DNA of 64,000 nucleotides. Origin: an uncultured Flavobacteriaceae bacterium. GTDB taxonomy: Bacteria > Bacteroidota > Bacteroidia > Flavobacteriales > Flavobacteriaceae. Each line of letters opens with the position of its first letter. Within the stretch, counting starts at the first letter, position 1. Location: assembly GCA_947500445.1 (NCBI GenBank), contig CANMSB010000005.1:124001-188000 (forward strand). Reading direction: 5' to 3'. The position numbers were made by a program, and so were the translations under genes. Shown one piece after another: positions 35,339 to 45,800 of this stretch. The notes beneath the pieces were generated by a model. That model saw only the letters and a program-made list of their open reading frames with translations, was not told where the DNA came from and did not search any database.

Positions 35339-36046
35339 TTAATCTGCCTTAAACTGAAACACTTCGGAAGGAGCTCTGTTCCCCGCTGCGTCGGTGGTAA
35401 CGACCCTCCAGTAATACACCGTGCCCGCAGCGGCTTCAAAGGTGTAACTGCTCTCCGCGGTATTTTGCAAGGAGGTTGCGGGAGGATTATTTTGATCGAG
35501 CACCAATTCGTAAGAAACAATGTCATCGTCAATATCGGTCGATTCCCAACTTAAAACGACCGCACCCGCGGCAACACTTTCCCCTACCCGTGGGGTTATT
35601 GCCTCAGCGGGAAAAGGGGAGTGGTTCGTTACAGGAACGCCGGCATTATAAAATTTGTAAACACTGCTTTCCCCTATTTCAGCCGTGCCTGCCGCTCTAG
35701 AGGTTACAAACCAGGAATAGGGAACACCACGTTCGATAATGATTCCCGTTTCAGCATTTCTGGTTTCCACGTCCAGCGTATTCCCCGTATTCAGATTTTT
35801 TACGCTAACGGTGTAAAAATCGGTGTTTTCCGAAGCGTTCCACTGAAAGACCACCTCACTTTGGGTTTCCGATATCAGGGTGCCTTCATTACATTCGGTA
35901 TTGTCCTCGGGAAAAATGAGGGAAGCTGCCGATGGGGGCAAAGTAGCCTCGGGGGGAGTTACCTCTCCGCCATCATCGCTTCCGCCACAGGCAATACATA
36001 AACTTATTGCCAGTATTTCCAGAACTGTATTTTTAAACTTTTTCAT
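35339..36046 (-). CDS. Fibronectin-type-III-like lipoprotein of the glucan locus
   Basis: A 235-residue lipoprotein (lipobox CIACGG, Cys20) with an acidic linker after the Cys, as used by Bacteroidota for surface export. The mature part has two Fn3-like beta-sandwich domains of about 85 residues (the first ending FYNAGVPV, the second with VVLSWESTDIDDDIVSYELVLDQ and YYWRVVTTDAAGN). No enzyme motif. Its place between two GH13 genes and near SusE suggests a carbohydrate-binding or surface-scaffold role, which is inference. The gene is followed within 4 bp by the broken GH13 gene. Confidence 0.78.
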   Translation of the reverse strand: MKKFKNTVLEILAISLCIACGGSDDGGEVTPPEATLPPSAASLIFPEDNTECNEGTLISETQSEVVFQWNASENTDFYTVSVKNLNTGNTLDVETRNAETGIIIERGVPYSWFVTSRAAGTAEIGESSVYKFYNAGVPVTNHSPFPAEAITPRVGESVAAGAVVLSWESTDIDDDIVSYELVLDQNNPPATSLQNTAESSYTFEAAAGTVYYWRVVTTDAAGNRAPSEVFQFKAD

Positions 36047-36097
36047 TTGTCTAATTTTTTAAAAGGTAAGATGTCTTCAATGGCCAAAGTCGGTCCC

Positions 36098-39000
36098 TTA
36101 TTTTACTATTTTTAAAAATACCGTTTCATCGGGCATTTGAATTTTTGCCAGATACACGCCACGGCTCAAACGGGAAACGTCGATTTCAATTTCTCCGTTG
36201 CTTGTTGGGTACGTATCCGAAAGAAGCACCCGTCCGTCCAGGCTGCTCAATTCCAAAAGCGCATCAACGGGAAGCTGTCTTCCTAAGGAAACAAACAATT
36301 TATCCCCTTTGATCGGGTTGGGATAGGCACGTACTTCCTCGCCCAAAACCAAGCTTTTTTCGTAAATGCCCTGGCAGTCTTTCCCCGTTTTGACCTGAAG
36401 TTTGTTGGCCCCTGACTTTAGATCAAGGGTATACGTGGAATCCGTGGTCGTAAAAACGATATCGTTCAAAGTAATCCAATAGCGGTTTCCTCCTTTAAGT
36501 TCCAAGGTAAGTTGTTTCGATGCCGTATTCACTTTTGACAATACCGAAAGATCTTCGGGTTCGGAAACCGTCAACTCAAAACACTGCTCATACCCATCAA
36601 TGCCGGCTACCGTAATGCAGGCCTTATAATCGCCAGCGGGCAAATCGTTAACGCTGGCTTCTTCGGTAAAGGCCGTTGTGACTTCTTGTGCCCCGCTAAG
36701 GCTAAGGGTGTAGTCGTAGGTGGCGGCAGCAGCAATAGCGATGCTGCCATTGTTGCTGTTTCTACAGGTTTCATCGGTTACGATTACGGTAAAGTTATCC
36801 GCCGCTAGGCTAAATATTTCGCAGCCCGTCACATCAACAGTAGTACCAAAAGGTGTATCGGGGCAACTATCATTTAGGTCGGATACCCCATCTTCATCGG
36901 CATCCGGGGGATTGTTGTTGGGAAATACACCGGAAGGGTTGTTACCGAAAATTCGGAACGCGCCCGGCTGTAACAGTATTTCCTTGTTGGTGTCCGTGAC
37001 GTAGTATTTTTTATTGTCCTCCAAAAATTCATACCATACCCCGCTTTCTTGAAACGAAGGGGCGATGCGTTGTGGTGTGGTTCCAAAGTTCCCGATAATG
37101 GTCACAAATCCTATTTCGGTATCGGAGGCATTGGGATCGGTCAATTGGATTTTCTTTAGGCCGCTGGCCTCACCGAGGTCCAAAGTGAAGTCGGTGGTCT
37201 CAAAAATCGGTTCGTTCGTACGAAGACGGATAAGATCGGACCAAACATCGTAAATTGCTTTTCGGGCGGGAACATCAAAATATTCCCAGCGGATGGGTTT
37301 GTTGCCTACCCTTCCATTAAAGTCAATGGAAACCTCGTAACCAAGTTCACCAAATTGCCAGATCATCTTAGGGCCGGGAACGGTAAAGAAAAAAGCCCCC
37401 GCGGTCTGCATGCGTTCCAATGCGGTATCGAGTAGCTTTACGTCGTAGTCTCCCTCGGCATTTCCGAACTCTAAATTTTTGAACATTAAACGTTCCTCGT
37501 CATGACTTTCCATATAGGAAACCGCGGCAGGGTTGTCAAAACCTTTCTCTTGGGAGGAAACCGCTGAAAAATTGGAACTGTTTCCTGCATGAAAGCCCAA
37601 TGTTGCCTCGTTATATGGCCCTGTTTGTTTGTTCCATAGCATGATGCCCTTACCTTCGTCCAAACGGTAATCGGCCCATTGCTTTTCTTCTTCTATACCT
37701 CCCAAATGTTCGAAGATGACGTAGAAGTCTTCATCGGCTTCCCATTGGTTGTCGGCATATCCCTGCAGTACTTCAATACGGTCGTTTTGCGTTGCACTGG
37801 TACAGGCATCGTCCGAGGCGGCACAGTTCTGGGTGAAACCTTTGGTGAGGTCCCAACGCATCCCATCGATGTTGAATTCCTCAATCCAATAGGTTACCGT
37901 GCGGTTTACGTAGTCTTTTGTTGCTTGACTTTGGTGGTTGAAGTCGTTAAAAACGCTGAACGAATGTGTAGCAACGGGATTGAAAAACGGATTTTCCGCT
38001 GACGCCTGGCCTCCCGTTCCGCCGTTGTCGGTATTCCACATTCGGTAATAGGGATGTTGCCCCGTAGCATGGTTGTAGACCACATCGATAAATACCGCTA
38101 TTCCCCTGGAATGGCATTCGTCTATAAATGCTTTAAAAGCATTTTTGGTGCCGTAGTACTTGTCCAGTGCCATGTGAAAAGAGGGGTTGTAGCCCCAGCT
38201 TTCATTGCCGTCGAATTCGTTCACCGGCATCAATTCGATGGCGTTGATGCCCATATTTTCAAGATAGTCCAACCGCGCGCTTACCGCATCAAAGCTGTGT
38301 AGTTCATCAAAATCCCGGATAAGCAGTTCGTAAATGACCAAATCGGTCTTTTTTGGCCGCTCATAATCCGTTGCCTGCCAAATGTAAGGCGCCTCTCCGG
38401 TACGAAGCACGGTTATGGCCTGCGATTGGCCCGCGGGATATTCGGGAATGTTGGGGTATGTGGTTTCGTCGATAAAGTTGTCGTTTCCAAAGCCATCCAG
38501 GACCAAGGTGGAATAGGGATCCGCAATTTTCAGGCTGAACTCGACGGCAAATTGGTACAAATGATCAAAATCGGGCACAAGGCCGTTCAAGGTGATCCAA
38601 AAACGGTCCTGCGAAGGGTCTTTTTGCATCAAATAACTATCGTCGATCTGCCAATCGTTAAAGTCGCCGATGACATGCACAAAATCCTTGCCCGGGGCAT
38701 ACAACACCAAGGTGGCCGTGGTAGGGTCGTTGGGGTCGAGGTTGAGCCCGTCCAACAGACCGGAAGGTACGGGCGCCTCTTGTACCTGTGGTCGAATAAC
38801 GACCTGAAAACTGTTGTTTACCGTTTGGCCATTATTTGTCGTTTCCAGCTCAAAAACCGTGTTTTCCGTGATGTTGGTAGCAGTATAGCTATACTCGGTA
38901 GCGGCGGCCGTGCTGCTGTTGATCTGGAGCCCATTGGCGTTTAAAACAAAATCGGAGGCGAGCGAGGCAGTGGCGGTAATAAGCACACTTTCTCCCGCGT

Positions 39001-39460
39001 CCAATACGACCGGGTTTTCGGTAGGACTGGTCAGATTGACCTGGAACGCACCGACCGAAACAACATTGTCCTGGGTCTTTTTATCGCCATTGCCGTCTTT
39101 TGCCTTTACCAGCATTCCTATACGGTCGATACCAGTAGCATTGTAAAAGGTTGTCGGGGTAATAGTGATGCTAAAGGTGCCATCTCCGTTATCGGTCATT
39201 TTTTGTTGCTCGTCGGAATCTCCCCATTCGCCATTAGTAGGGGAATTGATGGCGTTGGTGGCGGTAGGACTGTCGTAATACCATGCCCATAGGTACACAT
39301 CGGATACTTCCCACAGGTCGGTATCGATACCCGCAACGGTAATCGTTATTTCTTGATCTTCATCAAAAGCGGTAGGGACTATGGTAAAGGTCCCTTCCTG
39401 TTGTTGGGCATATGAAAACCCTATGAAGGATAGTAGACAGAGAAGTATTGCTTTTTTCAT
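36098..39460 (-). CDS. Secreted multidomain GH13 alpha-amylase with type IX sorting domain
   Basis: 1120 residues from ATG 39460, chosen because it gives a signal peptide (MKKAILLCLLSFIGFSYAQ); a longer frame upstream lacks one. An N-terminal beta domain (about 22-145) and an E-set/CBM48-like domain (about 235-320, VHVIGDFNDW) precede the GH13 barrel: region I DVVYNHATG near 457, region II GMRWDLTKG near 533, region III FEHLGG near 583, region IV SHDEER near 653. A thrombospondin-3-like calcium stretch (DADEDGVSDLNDSCPD, about 860), a PKD-like part and a C-terminal type IX domain (YPNP...GVYLAKI) follow. It probably cleaves extracellular starch or glycogen. Confidence 0.92.
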   Translation of the reverse strand: MKKAILLCLLSFIGFSYAQQQEGTFTIVPTAFDEDQEITITVAGIDTDLWEVSDVYLWAWYYDSPTATNAINSPTNGEWGDSDEQQKMTDNGDGTFSITITPTTFYNATGIDRIGMLVKAKDGNGDKKTQDNVVSVGAFQVNLTSPTENPVVLDAGESVLITATASLASDFVLNANGLQINSSTAAATEYSYTATNITENTVFELETTNNGQTVNNSFQVVIRPQVQEAPVPSGLLDGLNLDPNDPTTATLVLYAPGKDFVHVIGDFNDWQIDDSYLMQKDPSQDRFWITLNGLVPDFDHLYQFAVEFSLKIADPYSTLVLDGFGNDNFIDETTYPNIPEYPAGQSQAITVLRTGEAPYIWQATDYERPKKTDLVIYELLIRDFDELHSFDAVSARLDYLENMGINAIELMPVNEFDGNESWGYNPSFHMALDKYYGTKNAFKAFIDECHSRGIAVFIDVVYNHATGQHPYYRMWNTDNGGTGGQASAENPFFNPVATHSFSVFNDFNHQSQATKDYVNRTVTYWIEEFNIDGMRWDLTKGFTQNCAASDDACTSATQNDRIEVLQGYADNQWEADEDFYVIFEHLGGIEEEKQWADYRLDEGKGIMLWNKQTGPYNEATLGFHAGNSSNFSAVSSQEKGFDNPAAVSYMESHDEERLMFKNLEFGNAEGDYDVKLLDTALERMQTAGAFFFTVPGPKMIWQFGELGYEVSIDFNGRVGNKPIRWEYFDVPARKAIYDVWSDLIRLRTNEPIFETTDFTLDLGEASGLKKIQLTDPNASDTEIGFVTIIGNFGTTPQRIAPSFQESGVWYEFLEDNKKYYVTDTNKEILLQPGAFRIFGNNPSGVFPNNNPPDADEDGVSDLNDSCPDTPFGTTVDVTGCEIFSLAADNFTVIVTDETCRNSNNGSIAIAAAATYDYTLSLSGAQEVTTAFTEEASVNDLPAGDYKACITVAGIDGYEQCFELTVSEPEDLSVLSKVNTASKQLTLELKGGNRYWITLNDIVFTTTDSTYTLDLKSGANKLQVKTGKDCQGIYEKSLVLGEEVRAYPNPIKGDKLFVSLGRQLPVDALLELSSLDGRVLLSDTYPTSNGEIEIDVSRLSRGVYLAKIQMPDETVFLKIVK

Positions 39461-39505
39461 AGATAGTGTGCTAACGGGGTGTTTGAACTTTTTCAATGTG
39501 GAAAA

Positions 39506-39545
39506 GGGAAACGTTCCACTTTTCCGGATTTGGCTCCAAAACGTT
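39506..39545 (-). promoter_or_regulatory. Two AACGTT boxes 30 bp apart upstream of the secreted GH13
   Basis: GGGAAACGTTCC at 39506-39517 and CCAAAACGTTCCC at 39536-39548 share AAACGTTCC; the AACGTT cores start at 39510 and 39540. They lie 50-80 bp upstream of the GH13 start and beyond the susE terminator. They resemble the AACGTT of the conserved block in locus 2 and may be LacI-family operators; this is inference. Confidence 0.45.
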
Positions 39546-39619
39546 CCCGAAACCATTAGGAGGCCATTTATAGTGTAACATCGGCTCCGCTTAGGCGCGC
39601 TCGATCGTTTCAACTTTAA

Positions 39620-39642
39620 AAAGGGCCGCACAGCGGCCCTTT
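39620..39642 (-). terminator. Rho-independent terminator after susE
   Basis: AAAGGGCCGC-ACA-GCGGCCCTTT forms a GC-rich hairpin 14 bp past the susE stop and is followed on the reverse strand by a T run. It separates the susCDE unit from the GH13 genes. Confidence 0.9.
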
Positions 39643-39655
39643 GTTTAACTCAATC

Positions 39656-41239
39656 TTAGTTTTTTACCAAGGTATAGGAATAAGCTCTTGGATTGCTTAG
39701 GTCGAGGGTTACGGTATAGTTGCCATCTTCGGGAATGGTGATGTTCCTTCCGTTGAACTGTAATGATCCATTTTCGTCGTTATCACCCAGATTAAGTGAC
39801 CAAGCATCGTTAGCTCTAAACTTTAAACCGTTGTCGGGAGCTTCTTGTGCTACGAGGTCAATGGTTATCGACCAGGTTTGTGACGTAGCATCGTATGTCA
39901 TATCATGGTCTTGACCTGGTGTGCCGTCAGGACCTGCAGGCCAACTTAAAGGAGTTGCGTTTCCGGTTACCGCCCAAGAGGTTTTCTCCAAAGAATAGGT
40001 GAGCGCTTCCAGATCGGCTTTAACAAGATAGTAACCAGCGGTACCATCCGGGGTGCTGCAGTTTACTTCTCCCTCTTGTTCTATGGTTCCGCTGTAAGAC
40101 CCGTCAGTTTCTCCGGTATCGCCATAATCCCCATCAAAGTTTTCGTTCGTTGGCAAGAACTTGTACTGGGCATTTTCGGCATCGATGTTTACAAAACCTT
40201 CAAAATCGGATGCTCCTTCAGAGGAAGGTGCCAAGGGTACAGCATTGGCGGGGGTCCAATCATCGCCGTATCCACTGGCATTTAGGAAGCTTCCGACGAC
40301 GTATAGCATTTCTGGTACCATCGCCTCCGGCTCTTCCTCCTCTTCCGGTTGTTCTTCACCGCCGGTGCCCTCACCGGAACCTTCGCCCAAAACAATTGTT
40401 TTGTTAACGGTATCCACTGTTAGCAAGTAGGTCCCCGGAGTACCGATAAATCGGAAGTTGTTATCACCGTCCAAACCGTCTTCGAAATTTTCGTTGATGG
40501 TATAGCCTTCGCCTGCGTAGAAAGGATAGTTTTGTCCTGAGGCCCAATCGCCTTCCGTCAAAAAGAAACGGAACGTATCGTTGGTAAGGTTAATGTTTGC
40601 GCTATATACTTGGTCAACACAAGTAAATTCGATCGGGCTGTCCCAGTTCCAACCTGCATCTACGGCACCCGCTCCTACTACCCAAATGGAAGGACAGTTT
40701 GGTACCGGAGTACCTTCTTCGGCGGTTTCGATCAAGGTAATGTTCAGCGTAACGGTTTCGGAAATGGAACTTGTAGTAGTTTGTCCTTCTCCGGTACCTG
40801 CAAAGGCTTTTACCCTAAAATGGACCTTGCCCGTATTTCCGGCCTCACTATCCGGATCTTCATCCAGTCCGAGGTCGTTTTTGGCAATCTCCATCAAGGT
40901 GCCTACGGAAACGGCATAATTGGTTTCGGAAAGGCTACCTGAAACAAAATCTTCCCGATTTTCGTCAAAGTTACCGGTGGTCGACCATTCGACGCGATAA
41001 CTTACTTCGGTGGGAACATTAAAAGCGACCGGACTCCATACCAGCCGTTCCGCCACATTTCCTGCGGTTTCTGCGGAAAGGAGGTACTCATCGGAAACCG
41101 TTGAGGTAAGTGCTACGGTATTGCCGGGTTGCTGAAGGGTGAATTCAGGGACCACATCATCATTTTCACAAGCTCCGATAAACAATGCCATCAGAAAAAG
41201 CGAGCAATACGTAAAGGTGTTTTTGATGAAAGTTTTCAT
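39656..41239 (-). CDS. susE: SusE/SusF-type starch-binding outer-membrane lipoprotein
   Basis: A 527-residue lipoprotein (lipobox FIGAC, Cys24). The N-terminal SusE domain shows the usual pattern (FTLQQPGNTVALT ... SYRVEWSTTGNF). Three carbohydrate-binding-like modules follow, each with a motif of the kind WVVGAG/YVVGSF and aromatic residues (IWVVGAGAVDAGWNWD, LYVVGSFLNASGYGDDW, WAVTGNATPLSWP). It would bind starch or maltodextrin at the surface. It starts 14 bp after the SusD stop and is the last gene of the susCDE unit, ended by a strong hairpin. Confidence 0.9.
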   Translation of the reverse strand: MKTFIKNTFTYCSLFLMALFIGACENDDVVPEFTLQQPGNTVALTSTVSDEYLLSAETAGNVAERLVWSPVAFNVPTEVSYRVEWSTTGNFDENREDFVSGSLSETNYAVSVGTLMEIAKNDLGLDEDPDSEAGNTGKVHFRVKAFAGTGEGQTTTSSISETVTLNITLIETAEEGTPVPNCPSIWVVGAGAVDAGWNWDSPIEFTCVDQVYSANINLTNDTFRFFLTEGDWASGQNYPFYAGEGYTINENFEDGLDGDNNFRFIGTPGTYLLTVDTVNKTIVLGEGSGEGTGGEEQPEEEEEPEAMVPEMLYVVGSFLNASGYGDDWTPANAVPLAPSSEGASDFEGFVNIDAENAQYKFLPTNENFDGDYGDTGETDGSYSGTIEQEGEVNCSTPDGTAGYYLVKADLEALTYSLEKTSWAVTGNATPLSWPAGPDGTPGQDHDMTYDATSQTWSITIDLVAQEAPDNGLKFRANDAWSLNLGDNDENGSLQFNGRNITIPEDGNYTVTLDLSNPRAYSYTLVKN

Positions 41240-41253
41240 AGTGTAATTTTTAT

Positions 41254-42789
41254 TTAGTAACCAGGGTTTTGCTTTAAGTTAGGGTTGGCTTCCAGCGCCT
41301 GCAGCGGCACCGGAAAAAGTCTGTAGGTATCGGGAATGGCGGTACCTTGTTGGGTATTCCCCTTCCAGGGCCATATATAGGTACTCCCCGTAAATCTTCC
41401 AAAACGAATAAGGTCCGAACGTCGGTGTCCCTCTAAGTTGAGTTCTCGGGCCCGTTCGTCGATAATAAAATCGAGGGTAAGGTCTTCCATGGCGATGGTG
41501 CCGGCGTTCGAACGTTCGCGAACGGCATTCACATATCCAAGGGCCGTTGCCATATCGCTACCCGTTGCATTGCGCAACGCACATTCGGCATACATCAAAT
41601 AGGTATCGGCAAGCCTAAATAAAGGAAAGTCGGTACTAGAGAAATCCGTTTCTGGCAATGAAGCTGTAAATCCGGAATTTCTAAATTTTACCGAAGGGTA
41701 GCCGTCGGTCCATTCCCGGTAGTCGTTCATTTCAAAATTGTGGCCTTCCGTCCAAAAGAGGGATGCACGGTCGTCCGTTGCGGTTTCCAAATCACCATAA
41801 AGACTATACCATGCCTTGGAGGAACGGTGGCCTGCCCATCCCTGGGTGGCGCCAAATTCCCCGATAGGTACGGTGGCGGTGTTCAAACTTCCGTTTACGA
41901 TGTAAGTGGTGTTTCCAAAACTTTGACTGCTTACCGCGTCCGCGATCAATGGAAATATGATTTCTGGGGAAGTTTCATTATCGCCGGAGAAAATGCTTCG
42001 GAAAGAGGGTGCAAGGGTGTAACCGCCATCGTTGATTACCTTGGTAAGAACGCTTACCGCATCGGTATATCTGGCCTCGCCTACATATACCTCTGCGTTC
42101 ATATACAGTTTGGCCAATAGCATTTGAACGGCCGACTTGTTCGCCCTGCCGTATGAATTGGTCTGGGCAATGTCGAGTTCGGCGGCCAATAGTTCGCTTT
42201 CCACAAAATTGAAGAGCTCGGTACGTGTGGCCTCTGGAAGCGGGGCCGATGTTCCGATGTTTTCCTCAGTGGCCAAAACCCCTTTTCCAAAACAATCGAT
42301 CAGGTAATAATAGGCCAAGGCCCTTAAAAATTTTACTTCGGCGATGACCCCTTCCTTATTTTCGACATCTACCGATCCTAGTACGGAGAGCAGATTGTTG
42401 GCTTGGGGAATGGTATAATAGATACGGTTGTACAGGTAGCGAAAGAACTTGTTGTTTTCGTCCCAGTTGGAAGTGGTGGTCAGTTGATCCAGACCATCGT
42501 CCCCCCAACGGTTTTTCATGGCATCGGCCGTAAAATCCTGTAGGTTGATAATACCACGAAGAAATGGTGATTCCCCCGCATTATCGCTAATGTCGGAAGA
42601 TGTTGGCCCAGTAGGTCCCGATAGGGCAAAGGACGCGTACAAACGCGATAATATTCCCGAAACCGCATCTGGATCTTGTGCGAGCAAATCTTCCAAAGAG
42701 AGCTCTACCAAAGGCTCCGTATCCAGGTCGTTCGTACAACTTTGAATGAACGTACAAACGCATAAAAGGGTTAAGACTATTTTTTTCAT
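41254..42789 (-). CDS. susD: SusD-family starch-binding lipoprotein (locus 2)
   Basis: 511 residues from ATG 42789; the longer frame (to 42855) adds 22 residues before a clean signal peptide (MKKIVLTLLCVCTFIQSC, Cys18), so the inner start is preferred. Family features are RALAYYYLIDCFGKG near residue 160, the C-terminal ERARELNLEGHRRSDLIRFGRF and the ending FPVPLQALEANPNLKQNPGY. It should cap the SusC at 42870 and bind maltodextrin, as the neighbours suggest. The gap to susC is 80 bp. Confidence 0.95.
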   Translation of the reverse strand: MKKIVLTLLCVCTFIQSCTNDLDTEPLVELSLEDLLAQDPDAVSGILSRLYASFALSGPTGPTSSDISDNAGESPFLRGIINLQDFTADAMKNRWGDDGLDQLTTTSNWDENNKFFRYLYNRIYYTIPQANNLLSVLGSVDVENKEGVIAEVKFLRALAYYYLIDCFGKGVLATEENIGTSAPLPEATRTELFNFVESELLAAELDIAQTNSYGRANKSAVQMLLAKLYMNAEVYVGEARYTDAVSVLTKVINDGGYTLAPSFRSIFSGDNETSPEIIFPLIADAVSSQSFGNTTYIVNGSLNTATVPIGEFGATQGWAGHRSSKAWYSLYGDLETATDDRASLFWTEGHNFEMNDYREWTDGYPSVKFRNSGFTASLPETDFSSTDFPLFRLADTYLMYAECALRNATGSDMATALGYVNAVRERSNAGTIAMEDLTLDFIIDERARELNLEGHRRSDLIRFGRFTGSTYIWPWKGNTQQGTAIPDTYRLFPVPLQALEANPNLKQNPGY

Positions 42790-42869
42790 TGTGCTGTTTT
42801 TATTTGTTTTTAAGGTTGGATTCCCTGAAACAGAAAGTTTCCAACAGTTTTTCATAGCATTATAAGGTA

Positions 42870-45800
42870 CTAAAAGTCAACGTTCAACCCAAATGTTATC
42901 GAACGCGGTCTGGGATAAAAGTTATTGTCGATCGCATTAAAGTTCTCAGGGTCTTGTCCGGAATAGTTGGTAACGATAAACGGATTGTTGACCACACCGT
43001 AGATGCGTATGGAAGCATCTTTGATCACTTGGTCCAGTCGATAGCCCAACACAATGTTCTCGCACCGGAGAAAAGTGGCATCCTCTAAAAAGTAATCCGA
43101 AAAGGGTACATTTCCTTGAATGTCGACAAAGTTAAAATTGGCGGCACCGGAATAGAAGTCCAATACATTGTTCAAGCTATTGGAATTAAGGGGTATGGCA
43201 CGGTTCACCCATCCTGAGGTGAGCCTTCTGGCGTTGTATACCTGACCACCGATCTGACCTCTGAAACTAGAGGAAAAATCGAACTTTTTCCAGTTGAAGT
43301 TAAATCCAAAACCATAGGTCCAATTGGGGCGCAACGGTTTAAAGTAGCGATCATCGTTATCAACGGTACCATCGCCATTAAAATCGGCAAAAGCGCCATG
43401 GATCGGGTTTCCGGAACTATCGTAAAGCTGGCGGAACACCCAAGCGGAATACGGTTGAAAACCTACGGCATGGTAACCGATATTTACCCCGGTACCGGTA
43501 GGGATTCCCGAATCCGTGGCAATGATCCTGGTAACATCTTGCAGGTCGGTTACTTCGGCCCGGCTGTAAGCGAGGTTGGAAAAGATTTCCAAACTGGTAT
43601 TTTCGGTGTCAATGGCCTTTATGTTCAAATTGGTCTCAAAACCTTTGCTTTCCGTTTCGCCTACGTTTTTGGCAAATTGATCTGTCAATCCTTGTCCCGG
43701 GGCTACGGGAACCAGTGCCAGCAAATCCGAGGTTTCCCGGTAAAAAATATCAAAAGAACCATTGATCATACGGTTTTCCAACAGGCCAAAGTCCAAGCCC
43801 GCATTATAGGTGGTGGTCTTTTCCCAGGTCAGATCTTCGTTAAACGGGGTCGCAGAGTAAATATTGGTGCCGGGAAGATACTGGCTGGTGCCCGAACCTA
43901 CTTGAAAAAGAGGAATGGAAGGGTAAAAGCCGACCCCTGCGATTCCGGTAATGTCCTGTTGCCCGGTCTGTCCCCAGCCCAATCGCAATTTCATGTCGTA
44001 AAAGAACTTGGAGTCTGCCAGAAATGCCTCCTCGTTCAACTTCCAGGCAATTGCCGCGGCGGGAAAAATGCCCCATCGATTGTCCTTGGTGAAAAGTGAG
44101 GAGCCATCCGCCCGAACGGATAGGGTAACCAGGTACCGATCCATCAGATTAATGTTCGACCTTCCAAAAAAGGATTGTAGGTTCAACTCGTTAAAATAAC
44201 GGTTGGAGGGGTTTTGTTCGTTTATTTGAAGCCGGCGCAGACCGGTTTCCGTATCGTATAAAAACTCGTCCTTGTTCCCATCGTTCCTAAAGTTCTGGTA
44301 CAAGTATCCTCCCTGAACATCATAACTTTTCAGGAATCCCTTTTCAGGGTTTTTGGCGTATACCAAATACGCATCCATGGTCTTGTTGGTAATGCTCTGT
44401 CTTTCCCGATAGTTGACACCGGGGTTGAATACAAAGTTGGAATCGATGTCGTCGTTGCCATCTTCAAAACGGTAGGTGGCAAGGGCATTATCGGTAAAAA
44501 CCTCTTCAATGTCCGCATCGGAAACCTCTAGGCCAAGATTTAAAACGGCCCTAAGTTCCGGTAAAAAGTGCATTTTGTAGTCTAGCTCAATGTTTCCCAA
44601 TAGTTTTCGAACCTTCTCGGGGCGCGATCTTTGCAGTAAAAGCGCTAGAGGGTTGGTCTGTCCGTCTATTAAAACACGGGTGGGATCGTCCGCATCGTTA
44701 AGGATGGTGTTTTGATAGAACCCTCCAAATCGGTTGCCCGGGGAATTGTCAAATATCGGCTTGGTCGGATCCATATTTACGGCACCACCAAGGGCGCCCC
44801 CTTCATCCACGGCATTTTTTTCGGCGGCAATACCCTTTGCGTTGAAATCGATTTTAAGGTGGTCGTCGAATAAGGTGGGGGTCAATTTTAGAGAGGCGGT
44901 GTACCTTTCATAATCGTTGGTTTTTACCAATCCTTCCGTATTGTTGTACCCTGCGGAGAATCGTATCGGCAATTTTTCAAAGGCATTGGCGCGCACGCTG
45001 AACGAATGATCCGACGAAAAAGAGGTTCTGTATATGGCATCTTGCCAGTCGGTGTTATAAATGGTACGTTGCCCACCATTGTTTGGGTCGGGGGCACCGA
45101 GCAAGTTGCTGAACGTAGGGTGGAATTCGTTGATGAACCGGGTGAATTCCGTTCCGTCCATCAAATCGATTTTCCCGCTTACTTCCGATACGGTAACGTT
45201 AGTGGTAAAATTGAATTTAGGGGCGCCCGATGTCCCTCTTTTTGTGGTGATGATAATAACCCCGTTGGAAGCCCTGGAACCATAGATGGCCGAAGCGGAA
45301 GCGTCCTTTAAAATGGAAAAACTCTCCACATCGTTAGGGTTGATCAACGATAAGGGGTTTTGTACGCCCGCAGGATTTGTGTTGTCTATCGGTACTCCAT
45401 CGATCACAATGAGCGGGTTGTTGTTGGCGCTCAATGAGGCACCGCCCCGAATTCTGATGTTCGGTGCCGAATCCGGCGCTCCTCCTGCACTGGTAATGCG
45501 AACGCCGGCGGCCTTACCGGTCAGTAATTGGTCAGTGGATACGATAGCCCCCTTGTTAAAATCTTCTACGCTTACGGCGGTCAACGAACCTGTAGCATCC
45601 TTCACGGTAGTGGTTCCATAACCGATGACCACCACCTCGTCCAACAACTGTGAATCTTCTTCGAGCACCACGTCCAATTGTGTTGCACTGCTCACCGCTA
45701 CTTCTTTGGTTTTAAATCCTAAATAGGAGAATTGAAGTATGTCCCCCTCATTGGTGGTAATCTCGTAAAGTCCGTCGAAGTCACTGGTCGTTCCCGTCGC

